38,476 nucleotides of DNA from Actinomycetota bacterium (GTDB lineage Bacteria; Actinomycetota; Acidimicrobiia; Actinomarinales; Actinomarinaceae): the NCBI GenBank assembly GCA_027729925.1, contig JAQCEB010000005.1, positions 1-38,476 on the forward strand. The letters are read 5' to 3'. Positions 19,584 to 28,744 of the stretch are shown piece by piece; position 1 is the first letter of the stretch, and each line of letters begins with the position of its first letter. Under the pieces are notes generated by a model. The model did not search any database. It worked only from the letters and a program-made list of their open reading frames with translations, and was not told where the DNA came from. The position numbers were made by a program, and so were the translations under genes.

Positions 19584-20900
19584 ATGAATGAAAAATCAAA
19601 ATCAAATTTCAATTTTCTTATTTCTGCTTCTGCATTTAGTAATCTTGCAGACGGAATAGCAGGTTTTGCTTATCCTTGGTTGTTTTCACTAATCACTAGA
19701 GACCCTCAGCTTATTTCATTTATCATCGTATGTAGTACATTACCTCATTTAATATTTGTACTATTTGCTGGAGTAATAGCCGATAGATTTAATAGAAAAT
19801 CAATTTTAATTTTTACTCGAGTTGCTCAAATAGTTTTATCAGGTTTTTACATTTTAGTAATATATTTAAATCTTGATTTAATCCCAAAATCAGTACAGAT
19901 TGTAGAACCTGAGTTTAAATCTAAGTTTTTGATAATTACAATTTCTTACATTTTAGCTTTAATATTTGGAGTATTAGAGGTTACTAGAGACAATGCTGCA
20001 CAATCTTTTCTTCCTCAAATTGTAGATAAAGAGAACTTACAAAAAGCAAATGGTAGATTGTTTGGAATAGAATTAGTAAGTAATAATTTTTTGGGTGCAC
20101 CTATTGCAGGTTTTTTAATTGGAATATCTCTAATTACCCCTTTTGTTGCAGATACGATTCTACTAATATTTTCTTCATTTTTTATTTTTAAAATTAAAGG
20201 AAATTTTAAAAGGGAAGATCTTACTAATTCTGAACAGAAAACAATTCCAATGATTAAAGATGGTATTAAGTGGTTAAAATCTCAAACTCTTCTAAAACGA
20301 TTAGCAGCTTATACTGGTTTAGCTAATTTTCTTGGAGCAATGCAGTATCCAATTATGGTTTTATTTGCCCAAGAAATTCTTAATTTAAATTCTGTTCAAT
20401 ATGCATTTTTAGCTTACGGGTCTGCATTAGGTGGGGTATTGGGAAGCTACTTTGCCGATAAAATTAATAATCAACTAAAGGAATCGAAAACTTTATTAAT
20501 TGGAATGTTTTTGTTTTCTATTGGAATGTTTTTACCTTATACAACAAAAAATGCTTTTCTAGTTGCATTTGCTTTTGGGTTAACAAGTTTTGGGTCGATC
20601 ATTTGGAATGTTCAAGCGGTATCAATAAGACAATCCATAATTCCTGATATTTTATTAGGAAGGGTTAATAGTGTTTACAGATTGCTTGCATTGGGCCTAA
20701 CGCCAATTGGTGCTTTTGTCGGTGGTACAATTGTCAAGTTAACAGAATCTAACTTCAGCAGAGAATTTGCACTTAGAATTCCTTTTTTATTAGCAGGTAT
20801 TTTTATGCTGGTTATTTTCTTGACTGCATTAAAACTTCTTTCACAAAATCTGATTGATAAAACGAAAAATAATGCTTTAAATCAAATTTCTGAAGATTAA
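19584..20900 (+). CDS. MFS transporter (MFS_3-like)
   Basis: 438 aa polytopic protein; GVIADRFNRKSILIFTR loop; LLGRVNSVYRLLALGLTPIGAFVGG. Confidence 0.85.
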   Translation: MNEKSKSNFNFLISASAFSNLADGIAGFAYPWLFSLITRDPQLISFIIVCSTLPHLIFVLFAGVIADRFNRKSILIFTRVAQIVLSGFYILVIYLNLDLIPKSVQIVEPEFKSKFLIITISYILALIFGVLEVTRDNAAQSFLPQIVDKENLQKANGRLFGIELVSNNFLGAPIAGFLIGISLITPFVADTILLIFSSFFIFKIKGNFKREDLTNSEQKTIPMIKDGIKWLKSQTLLKRLAAYTGLANFLGAMQYPIMVLFAQEILNLNSVQYAFLAYGSALGGVLGSYFADKINNQLKESKTLLIGMFLFSIGMFLPYTTKNAFLVAFAFGLTSFGSIIWNVQAVSIRQSIIPDILLGRVNSVYRLLALGLTPIGAFVGGTIVKLTESNFSREFALRIPFLLAGIFMLVIFLTALKLLSQNLIDKTKNNALNQISED

Positions 20901-20915
20901 GATAGAAATTTAGAG

Positions 20916-22313
20916 ATGTCAAAAACACTTTTTGAAAAAATTTGGGAAAATCATTTAGTTGCTTCTGTAGATGAAAGTACAAATTTAGTATTTATAGATT
21001 TACATTTAGTTCATGAAGTAACATCACCTCAAGCTTTTGATAGCTTAAGAATTGCTGGTAGAAAAGTTAAGCATCCTGAATTAACCCTTGCAACTGTAGA
21101 CCATGGTGTACCTACTTCAAATAGAGTTTTAGGAATCAAAGATCCGCTCTCAAAAATTCAGATTGATGCTTTAGATAATAATTGCAAAGAATTTGGGGTA
21201 ACACTTTTTGGTATTAATGACCCTAGACAAGGAATTGTCCATGTGATTGGTCCGGAACAAGGATTAACACAACCTGGAATGACAATAGTCTGTGGAGATA
21301 GTCATACAGCTACCCATGGTGCGTTTGGTGCACTTGCATTTGGTATAGGAACTTCTGAAGTGGAGCATGTTCTTGCAACCCAAACTCTTGCTATGGAAAA
21401 ACCAAAAACGATGAAAGTCGAAGTTACTGGAATGTTATCCAAAGGAGTTGGTCCTAAGGATTTAATACTTGGAATTATAAGAAAAATTGGTACTGGAGGT
21501 GGTGCGGGTCATGTAATCGAATACACGGGTGAAGCAATAAAAAATATGAGTATGGAAAATCGAATGACTATATGCAATATGAGTATAGAAGGCGGAGCGA
21601 GAGCTGGAATGATTGCACCAGACGAAATTACTTTTAATTATCTTAAAAACAAAAACTACGCTCCTAAATATGAGGATTGGGATGATGCAATATCTGAATG
21701 GTCAGAATTATATTCAGATATAGATGCAATTTTTGATAAAACAATAATTATTGATGCGTCAGAGATAGAACCTTCTATATCTTGGGGTACTAATCCATCA
21801 CAAATTATTTTTGTAAATGATGTAATTCCAAAACCTGATGATTTTGAAAATGAAAGTGAGCAAGAAGCAGCTAAGAGAGCTCTAGAATATATGGATTTAA
21901 AACCTGGTCAAAAAATAAATGAAATTTCTTTAGACAGAGTGTTTATAGGTAGCTGTACAAATGGCAGAATAGAAGATTTAAGAGCAGCTGCTGAGATTGT
22001 AAAAGGAAAGAAGGTTTTTCAAAACATAAATGCTATGGTCGTGCCCGGCTCTACAGTAGTTAAAAAACAGGCTGAAGATGAAGGATTAGACAAGATTTTT
22101 ATTGATGCTGGTTTTGATTGGAGAGAGGCGGGATGCTCAATGTGTCTTGGTATGAATCCTGATATTCTTTTGCCTGGAGAAAGATGTGCTTCAACATCTA
22201 ATCGAAATTATGAAGGAAGACAAGGTGTCGGTGGCAGAACTCACTTAGTAAGCCCTGTTATGGCTGCTGCAGCTGCGATACATGGACATTTTATTGACAT
22301 AAGAAATATTTAA
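20916..22313 (+). CDS. leuC: 3-isopropylmalate dehydratase large subunit
   Basis: 465 aa; [59 protein letters not shown]. Confidence 0.97.
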   Translation: MSKTLFEKIWENHLVASVDESTNLVFIDLHLVHEVTSPQAFDSLRIAGRKVKHPELTLATVDHGVPTSNRVLGIKDPLSKIQIDALDNNCKEFGVTLFGINDPRQGIVHVIGPEQGLTQPGMTIVCGDSHTATHGAFGALAFGIGTSEVEHVLATQTLAMEKPKTMKVEVTGMLSKGVGPKDLILGIIRKIGTGGGAGHVIEYTGEAIKNMSMENRMTICNMSIEGGARAGMIAPDEITFNYLKNKNYAPKYEDWDDAISEWSELYSDIDAIFDKTIIIDASEIEPSISWGTNPSQIIFVNDVIPKPDDFENESEQEAAKRALEYMDLKPGQKINEISLDRVFIGSCTNGRIEDLRAAAEIVKGKKVFQNINAMVVPGSTVVKKQAEDEGLDKIFIDAGFDWREAGCSMCLGMNPDILLPGERCASTSNRNYEGRQGVGGRTHLVSPVMAAAAAIHGHFIDIRNI

Positions 22314-22901
22314 ATGAAAAAAATCAATACTTTTAAATCAACAATGCTTCCTCTAGCCATGTCAAATGTTGATACAGATCAAATTATGCCAAAACAATTT
22401 TTAAAAAGAGTTGAAAGGACTGGATATGGTGAATTTTTATTTTTTGACTGGAAAAAAGATCCTTCATTTGTATTAAACAATGAAAAATATCGAGATGCAA
22501 AAGTTTTGATAGCAGGAGATAATTTTGGGACAGGATCTTCAAGAGAACATGCACCATGGGGTTTACAAGATTGGGGTTTCGATGCAATTATATCAACAAA
22601 ATTTGCAGACATATTTAGGTTAAATTCTATAAATATAGGTTTAATCCCTATTGAAACTACAAAGCAAAATGTTGATTATTTGTTTGAACAAATCGAAGAA
22701 GATCCTAAATGTAATATTGAAATTTCAGTAGAAAACAAATCTGTTAGGTGCAAAAATTTAGAGTTTAATTTTCAATTAGATGAATTTTCACAAAACAGAA
22801 TTTTGAATGGTTTAGACAAGATTGATTTCAGCCTCAAATATTCAGAAGAGATCCAGAAATTTTTTAACAATCGTAAGCCTTGGAAGCCTAAATTAACTTA
22901 G
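22314..22901 (+). CDS. leuD: 3-isopropylmalate dehydratase small subunit
   Basis: 195 aa; NVDTDQIMPKQFLK, GDNFGTGSSREHAPWGLQDWGFDAIIS; directly follows leuC. Confidence 0.96.
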   Translation: MKKINTFKSTMLPLAMSNVDTDQIMPKQFLKRVERTGYGEFLFFDWKKDPSFVLNNEKYRDAKVLIAGDNFGTGSSREHAPWGLQDWGFDAIISTKFADIFRLNSINIGLIPIETTKQNVDYLFEQIEEDPKCNIEISVENKSVRCKNLEFNFQLDEFSQNRILNGLDKIDFSLKYSEEIQKFFNNRKPWKPKLT

Positions 22902-23991
22902 ATAAAGTAAGACTTAAACTTTCAGCAACTTCCTCAGAAAGTAATAATCCATTGTAAAGTTGTAGTGAACTATTTAAATTTGGATTATTTCTATACTTCT
23001 CAAACCAATCTTCTTCAAGCAAATGCCCCACATAATTCTGTAATGAATTAGAAAGTTCAATTGAAGATGTTTTAGGAACAGCTCCAGGGAGATTGGCAAT
23101 AGCTGATAATATAATTCCATTTCTATTTTCATATGGTTCAGAATGTGAGTTTGAAGCAACACCTTCGACACAGCCTCCTTGGTCAATTGCAACATCAATA
23201 ACAACTGACCCTTTTTGCATATGAGAAAGATCTTCATTTGTTATAACAACTGGAGGTCTTTTACCTGGAACTAATACGGCACCGATTAATAAATCTGCAT
23301 CTCTTATTGCTTTAGTGGCTTCTTGGGTATTACTCAGGTAAGTATTTATTTTATCACCATAGGTTTTTTTAAGACTTTCTAAAGTTTCACCCTTAATATC
23401 AATAGCATTTACTTTTGCTCCAATTTGTATTGATTTTTTAATTGAACTTTGACCTACTATTCCACAACCTACTACAGTCACAGTTCCATTTTGTTTACTA
23501 CTTATCGAAGATAGAAGTAATCCTTTACCCCCAGAATTAAATTCTAAAAATTGCATACCTTTTTGAACTGCAAGATTTCCTGCAATTTTAGACATTGGAA
23601 TTAATAATGGATATTCATCTTCCTCTTTAATCATCTCAGTGGCAATACCAGTTACTTTCAGCTCTAAAAGTTTTTTAGTTAGCATTAGATTTGAAGCTAA
23701 ATGTAAATAGCCAAATAAAACATGATCGGATTTAATTCTGTTGAACTCCTCTTCTTGAGGTTCTTTAACTTTACAAATTATCTCAGAAATTTCGTATAAC
23801 TCATCTGCTGTATTTACGATTTTTGCTCCCGCTTTTACATATTCTTCATCAGTAAATCCTGAACTAAGACCCGCATTAGATTCTACGAAAATATCGGCTT
23901 GACCAGTAAATTGTGTTATATGTTCGGGTATTAAGCTAACCCTTCCTTCGTCTTTTTTAACTTCTTTAGGAATGCCTAGTTTTTTAATCAT
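22888..23991 (-). CDS. ald: Alanine dehydrogenase
   Basis: 367 aa; GIPKEVKKDEGRVSLIPEH, GYLHLA, LIGAVLVPGKRPPVVI, VIDVAIDQGGCVEG. Confidence 0.94.
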   Translation of the reverse strand: MIKKLGIPKEVKKDEGRVSLIPEHITQFTGQADIFVESNAGLSSGFTDEEYVKAGAKIVNTADELYEISEIICKVKEPQEEEFNRIKSDHVLFGYLHLASNLMLTKKLLELKVTGIATEMIKEEDEYPLLIPMSKIAGNLAVQKGMQFLEFNSGGKGLLLSSISSKQNGTVTVVGCGIVGQSSIKKSIQIGAKVNAIDIKGETLESLKKTYGDKINTYLSNTQEATKAIRDADLLIGAVLVPGKRPPVVITNEDLSHMQKGSVVIDVAIDQGGCVEGVASNSHSEPYENRNGIILSAIANLPGAVPKTSSIELSNSLQNYVGHLLEEDWFEKYRNNPNLNSSLQLYNGLLLSEEVAESLSLTLSKLI

Positions 23992-25105
23992 TACTTGGAA
24001 CAGTTTCTTGTAAATGCTTATCTAAGTATTTCATAAATGGTGTTCCGCCGGTACCTACAATATTTGAATTAGAGTTGTTTGTTAAAGATTGTTCAAATAT
24101 ATAAACTCTTGCATACTCAAGATGCTTGTTACGAAAGATATGTACTTGTTCAATTATTGAATTCAATATTTCAACATGAGAGTGGTCCAAATTTTTTACA
24201 ATTTCTTTCCTATTATTCATAGACCACTGATCTAATTCATTCAATAAGACTCTGTGCTCTTTTGGCATGTAGGTTCTCATTTCATCTAGATACTCTCTCA
24301 GTGGGTCGTTAGAGTGTGTTACCCCTAACAACGCATCTAGCATTGGCACAATAGAACTTTGTGCTCCTGTTTCACCTCTAAATGAAACAGGTTTGTTTCC
24401 GTACTCTTCAACTCCTTCATAAATTACTCCATTAGGAGTAGCTGGATTATTTTTCCAACCGAAAATATAAGGTCGAACTCTGTTGTAGTAGATGAAAGGA
24501 TCGCATTTTTCAGGCATTCTATTCATAATTTCATTTATTTTTTTTATACTATTTAAAGCAATTTGTAATTTTTCAATTTCAAATGAACCGTTAAAAAAAT
24601 AATCCTTCAAACTTCCTAGAATATGCTTTGCTTCATGTTCTATCGCTACATGAATCATGATGAACCAATCTTCGTCAACACCTCCTAAAAAATTTTGCAA
24701 AATTTCAATATTTTCAAGTTCAAAAGGTTTTTCTTTATTTAACAATCGCCAATTATTCAATGCATATGAAGCATATGAGAGGATTGGAGGCCTATCAAGT
24801 TGTTGAGCTATTTTATGCCAAGTTAACGCTATTTGTTCTGGAATAATATTTTCTTCATTTTTCTTACCCCACATATAAGCGTGGCCAATATAAGAATAAA
24901 GAAGCATAGCCCTTTCAAGTTGGCTAGAGTTTAAATTTGATATATCTTTATGAATTTCAAGTTTTAAAACACTTTCTTCTATCTGCTCATTGCCAAGTAC
25001 CTTAGGTAATTGATTAGCCAAATTTTCAACGTCTTCAAAGCCTTCAGGAAGATTTTCTGAAATTTCTTTTGGTATAAATCCCATATCTAAAATTTCTAGG
25101 TTCAT
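23984..25105 (-). CDS. Indoleamine 2,3-dioxygenase-family heme dioxygenase
   Basis: 373 aa; RPPILSYASYALNNW, SFRGETGAQSSIVPMLDALLGVTHSND, LREYLDEMRTYMPKEHRVLL, FRNKHLEYARVYI (candidate proximal His), GTGGTPFMKYL, all colinear with human IDO1 motifs as recalled. Confidence 0.92.
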   Translation of the reverse strand: MNLEILDMGFIPKEISENLPEGFEDVENLANQLPKVLGNEQIEESVLKLEIHKDISNLNSSQLERAMLLYSYIGHAYMWGKKNEENIIPEQIALTWHKIAQQLDRPPILSYASYALNNWRLLNKEKPFELENIEILQNFLGGVDEDWFIMIHVAIEHEAKHILGSLKDYFFNGSFEIEKLQIALNSIKKINEIMNRMPEKCDPFIYYNRVRPYIFGWKNNPATPNGVIYEGVEEYGNKPVSFRGETGAQSSIVPMLDALLGVTHSNDPLREYLDEMRTYMPKEHRVLLNELDQWSMNNRKEIVKNLDHSHVEILNSIIEQVHIFRNKHLEYARVYIFEQSLTNNSNSNIVGTGGTPFMKYLDKHLQETVPSND

Positions 25106-25166
25106 TTCATCTCCAGTTTACAAAATTTTTACTATCAGATTCAATGGTAAACTATCTTTAAATAAG

Positions 25167-26660
25167 ATGGGAAAAAAATTTTTTTTAATATTAGGTAATC
25201 AATTATTTAATCCTTCAATCCTAAAAAAACTAAATTGTGATGAGGTATTTATGGCTGAAGATGAAGGTTTGTGTACTTATGTAAAACATCATAAATTAAA
25301 ATTATTGTTTTTTCTTACTGCAATGAGGGATTATAAAAACGAACTTGAAAATAATAATATTAAAGTTAACTACTTCAAGTTAGATGAAAGATCAGATTTT
25401 AAAAATTATGTTGATTTTTTTGTAAGTTATCTGAATAAAAGAAAAATTGATAAAATTCATATGTTTCATATTGAGGATAAATTTCTTGAAATTGAAATAA
25501 TAAATAAACTTCAAAAAAATAATATTTCTTTTCAAATTGAAAAAAACCCTAATTTTATATTTACCCCTGAGGAGTTCAACAGCTTTACTAAATCTACAAA
25601 AGTTTATCGTATGGTTTCTTTTTACAAACAATCAAGAACAAAATTAAATATACTTTTAGACGAAAATATGAATCCACTTGGTGGGAAATGGTCGTTTGAT
25701 GAAGAAAACAGAAAAAAAATTCCAAAAAATAAATTACTTCCCACAGAAATACAACATAAACCTAGTGTAAATTTGAAAGAAGTTAAAAACTTAATTTCAA
25801 AAAGGTTTAGTAAACATCCTGGAGAATTAGAAAATGTTTGGTTTCCTACAACTAGAAAACAATCCGAGCAACATTTAGATTTCTTTCTAGAAAAAAAATA
25901 TTTGCACTTCGGAGACTATGAAGATGCCGTAGTAGAAAATACAAATTTTTTATTTCATAGTTCAATAAGTCCAATGTTAAATGTAGGGCTTTTAGACCCA
26001 AATAAAGTGGTGAAAAAAGCCTTACGGTTTGGTAAAGAAAATAATATTCCTATCAATTCTATTGAAGGTTTTATAAGACAAATTATTGGTTGGCGAGAAT
26101 TTGTTAGAGGAATTTATCAAGCAAAAGGAGAACTCCAATATAATTCAAATTTTTGGAATCATAACAATAAACTAAGTGAATCTTGGTATAAAGGAACTAC
26201 TGGATTAGAACCTCTTGACGACATAATAAAATCTGTTAACAAAGATGGTTATACACACCATATCCCTCGGTTGATGATTTTAAGTAATATTATGAATCTT
26301 TCGAGAATTCACCCAAAAGAAATCTATAAATGGTTTATGGAGATGTTTATTGATTCATCTGATTGGGTTATGGTACCCAATGTTTTTGGAATGGCAACAT
26401 ATTCGGACGGTGGTTTAATGTCAACAAAACCCTACACATGTGGTTCAAACTATATCTTAAAAATGAGTAATTATTCGAGAGGTGATTGGTGTGATGTTGT
26501 TGATGGTCTTTATTGGAAATTTACTGAAGACAATTTAGAATTTTATAAATCTAATCCACGACTTTCTGTATTGTCTAAAAATTTAGAAAGGATGAATCCC
26601 GAGAGAAAAAAAGATATCTTTCAAAAAGCTGAAAATTTTATTTCAAATAATACTAAATAG
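25167..26660 (+). CDS. Photolyase/cryptochrome, PhrB/FeS-BCP (CryPro, 'deoxyribodipyrimidine photolyase-related') family, lacking canonical Fe-S cysteines
   Basis: 497 aa; LILGNQLF, EGFIRQIIGWREFVRGIYQAKG, YTHHIPRLMILSN, DWVMVPNVFGMATYSDGGLMSTKPY, LYWKF. The cluster region reads MSNYSRGDWCDVVDGLYWKF. Confidence 0.92.
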   Translation: MGKKFFLILGNQLFNPSILKKLNCDEVFMAEDEGLCTYVKHHKLKLLFFLTAMRDYKNELENNNIKVNYFKLDERSDFKNYVDFFVSYLNKRKIDKIHMFHIEDKFLEIEIINKLQKNNISFQIEKNPNFIFTPEEFNSFTKSTKVYRMVSFYKQSRTKLNILLDENMNPLGGKWSFDEENRKKIPKNKLLPTEIQHKPSVNLKEVKNLISKRFSKHPGELENVWFPTTRKQSEQHLDFFLEKKYLHFGDYEDAVVENTNFLFHSSISPMLNVGLLDPNKVVKKALRFGKENNIPINSIEGFIRQIIGWREFVRGIYQAKGELQYNSNFWNHNNKLSESWYKGTTGLEPLDDIIKSVNKDGYTHHIPRLMILSNIMNLSRIHPKEIYKWFMEMFIDSSDWVMVPNVFGMATYSDGGLMSTKPYTCGSNYILKMSNYSRGDWCDVVDGLYWKFTEDNLEFYKSNPRLSVLSKNLERMNPERKKDIFQKAENFISNNTK

Positions 26661-27435
26661 TTTTAGCTATATGGTTTCTAAAAATAATTGGGTCATCGGT
26701 TATTACACCATCACATCCAGTATTCAAAACTTCATCAAACTCTTGAATTGTATTAACCGCCCAAACATGGAGTTGTAATTTATTCAATGTACAAAAATTA
26801 ACTAATTTTTTTGAATACACTTTTAACCCCCTCCATATGTAAGGAGCTTGTAGTGCAGCAATACCTAAATCTCTTTTTTTAATTCTTGTAAACTTAGCTA
26901 TAAAATTTTCTCTAAAACTACCTGAAGTTAACACCTGTCCTTTAGAAACTTTTCTAAACTCATCTAATCGCTTAGGACTAAATGAAGAAACTAAAACTCG
27001 GTTTAAGGAATTCGTTTTTTTTAGTATTTTAAAAAGCTTTTCAGCCATTCCAGCTTGTTTTAAATCTAGATTAAATTTTAAATTTGAATAATTTACTAAA
27101 GCGTCTTCTAATCTTACAAATTCTGTTGACTTTTCTGGTTGATTATTTGATTGATAGAACTTATATCCAGCATTAATTTTTTGGACCTCATGCCAAGTAA
27201 ATTCGTTTACTTTGCCTGTTACATTAGTAGTTCTATCAAAAGTATCATCATGGTGTAAAAATATGACACCGTCTTTAGACATTCTTAAATCAGTTTCAAA
27301 ATGAGAAAATTTTTCAGCACTTATAAAGTTGAGTCCGTCCAAAGTATTCTCTGGTACAACTTTAGCTCCACCTCTGTGTGGAATGATAAGTGGTTTATCA
27401 CCTGAAAAATATTGGTGATTAACCTGCAACTCCAC
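26653..27435 (-). CDS. Glycerophosphodiester phosphodiesterase
   Basis: 260 aa; PLIIPHRGGAKVVPENTLDG, FETDLRMSKDGVIFLHHDDTFDRTTN. Confidence 0.93.
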   Translation of the reverse strand: MELQVNHQYFSGDKPLIIPHRGGAKVVPENTLDGLNFISAEKFSHFETDLRMSKDGVIFLHHDDTFDRTTNVTGKVNEFTWHEVQKINAGYKFYQSNNQPEKSTEFVRLEDALVNYSNLKFNLDLKQAGMAEKLFKILKKTNSLNRVLVSSFSPKRLDEFRKVSKGQVLTSGSFRENFIAKFTRIKKRDLGIAALQAPYIWRGLKVYSKKLVNFCTLNKLQLHVWAVNTIQEFDEVLNTGCDGVITDDPIIFRNHIAKTI

Positions 27436-28744
27436 CAGTAAAATTAAACTCTTTTAGATGAAGAGCTGGTACGTTTAATATACCTTCGCCAAATTCAGAG
27501 TCCGCATATCTAGAATTATTACCAACACCCAATACATTTCCTTTTGACAATGAAGATATAAAACTTTGTGTAAATCTTAATCTTCCAATTGGCTTTATAA
27601 TTTTTCCATTTTCAATTAAAAAAGAGCCATTTCTATTCAATCCAGTAACAACTTGGGTTATAGGATCTAAAACTCTGCAATACCAAAACTCGTTAATGTA
27701 AATTCCATTTTTTACTTCAGAAATCATTTCTTCTAGGCTTTTAGAGCCAGCCTTAAGTTTTAGATTGGTACCTATCCCCCCAAAACTTTCTCCCCATCCA
27801 AAAAGTTCATGAAAAGTGTTCTGTGCATTCAATTCTTTAGAAGTTCTCCTGGTATGAAAATAATTGCTTGATACTCCGTTTTTAATTATTTCTAAGTTGT
27901 TTTTCTTAGACCCAGATGCATCGATTTTAAATCCTATTGAATCAAAATCTTCAGGTGTATCAAGTAAAGTAATTTTTTCGTCAAATTGTTGTTCATTTAA
28001 TACAATTGGACTCATACCGTCAACTTTACTTTTTGCATTGAAACCATATACTGCAAGAAATACAAGAATGGTACTTACAGCTTCATTACCAAGTATTACT
28101 TCATATTTTCCTGGATTAATATCTTCAGGATTTTGGCCTTCCCTTGCAAGTTTTGAGGCTTCGTTACCGGCTTTTTTAGAATCTAATTCATTTAAACTCT
28201 TCGCACCACGGTGTGATGATCCAGCAGAATTCTCGGTTCTAAAAATCCCGTCAATAAATGCACTTGAACTTGAATCACTCGAACTTAATCCATTTGAGTT
28301 CCAAACAAAAAAATTATCTACACTAGTTGAGCAGTATCCAGCAGAATTTAATTCACTTCCGCTACTTATAAACTCTTTTACTTTTAGAGCTCTCTCATCT
28401 GGGCTTGATTCTTCAATTTTTGTTAAATTATTATAAGAATTATCTTTATTAGCTAAACCAGCCCAGCCTTTATCAACAGGTGAGTTTTCAAGAGATTTTT
28501 CTGCTTTTTCAATAAAACTTTTAACTTCTTTAATAGCAGTTATATTGCTTGAAATAGTTGTAGTCTTCATGTTTCTATGAAGTGTTAAGTAAACTTCTGC
28601 TGATTCTTCATCAACATTTTGATGTATATGAGAATTGGCAAATCTAGTTAATGCACTTTTTGAGTGCATCATTTTTATTTCATATTCTGTATTGCTAGAA
28701 AGATAGTCTTTTGCTTCACTTAAAAATTCTTCCCAAATTTTCAT
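27419..28744 (-). CDS. tldE: TldE/PmbA-family metalloprotease-associated subunit
   Basis: 441 aa; lacks HExxxH; overlaps tldD; HTRRTSKELNAQNT and C-terminal GGVAG. Confidence 0.85.
   Translation of the reverse strand: MKIWEEFLSEAKDYLSSNTEYEIKMMHSKSALTRFANSHIHQNVDEESAEVYLTLHRNMKTTTISSNITAIKEVKSFIEKAEKSLENSPVDKGWAGLANKDNSYNNLTKIEESSPDERALKVKEFISSGSELNSAGYCSTSVDNFFVWNSNGLSSSDSSSSAFIDGIFRTENSAGSSHRGAKSLNELDSKKAGNEASKLAREGQNPEDINPGKYEVILGNEAVSTILVFLAVYGFNAKSKVDGMSPIVLNEQQFDEKITLLDTPEDFDSIGFKIDASGSKKNNLEIIKNGVSSNYFHTRRTSKELNAQNTFHELFGWGESFGGIGTNLKLKAGSKSLEEMISEVKNGIYINEFWYCRVLDPITQVVTGLNRNGSFLIENGKIIKPIGRLRFTQSFISSLSKGNVLGVGNNSRYADSEFGEGILNVPALHLKEFNFTGGVAG

Noticed and set aside
4460-20900. Three separate MFS transporter genes (4460, 9845, 19584) as a possible recent duplication set
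   Set aside because: Their sequences look mutually divergent by eye; ordinary transporters, with substrates not predictable.
27864-28436. ORF of 190 aa on + strand
   Set aside because: Antisense to tldE, no recognisable domain.
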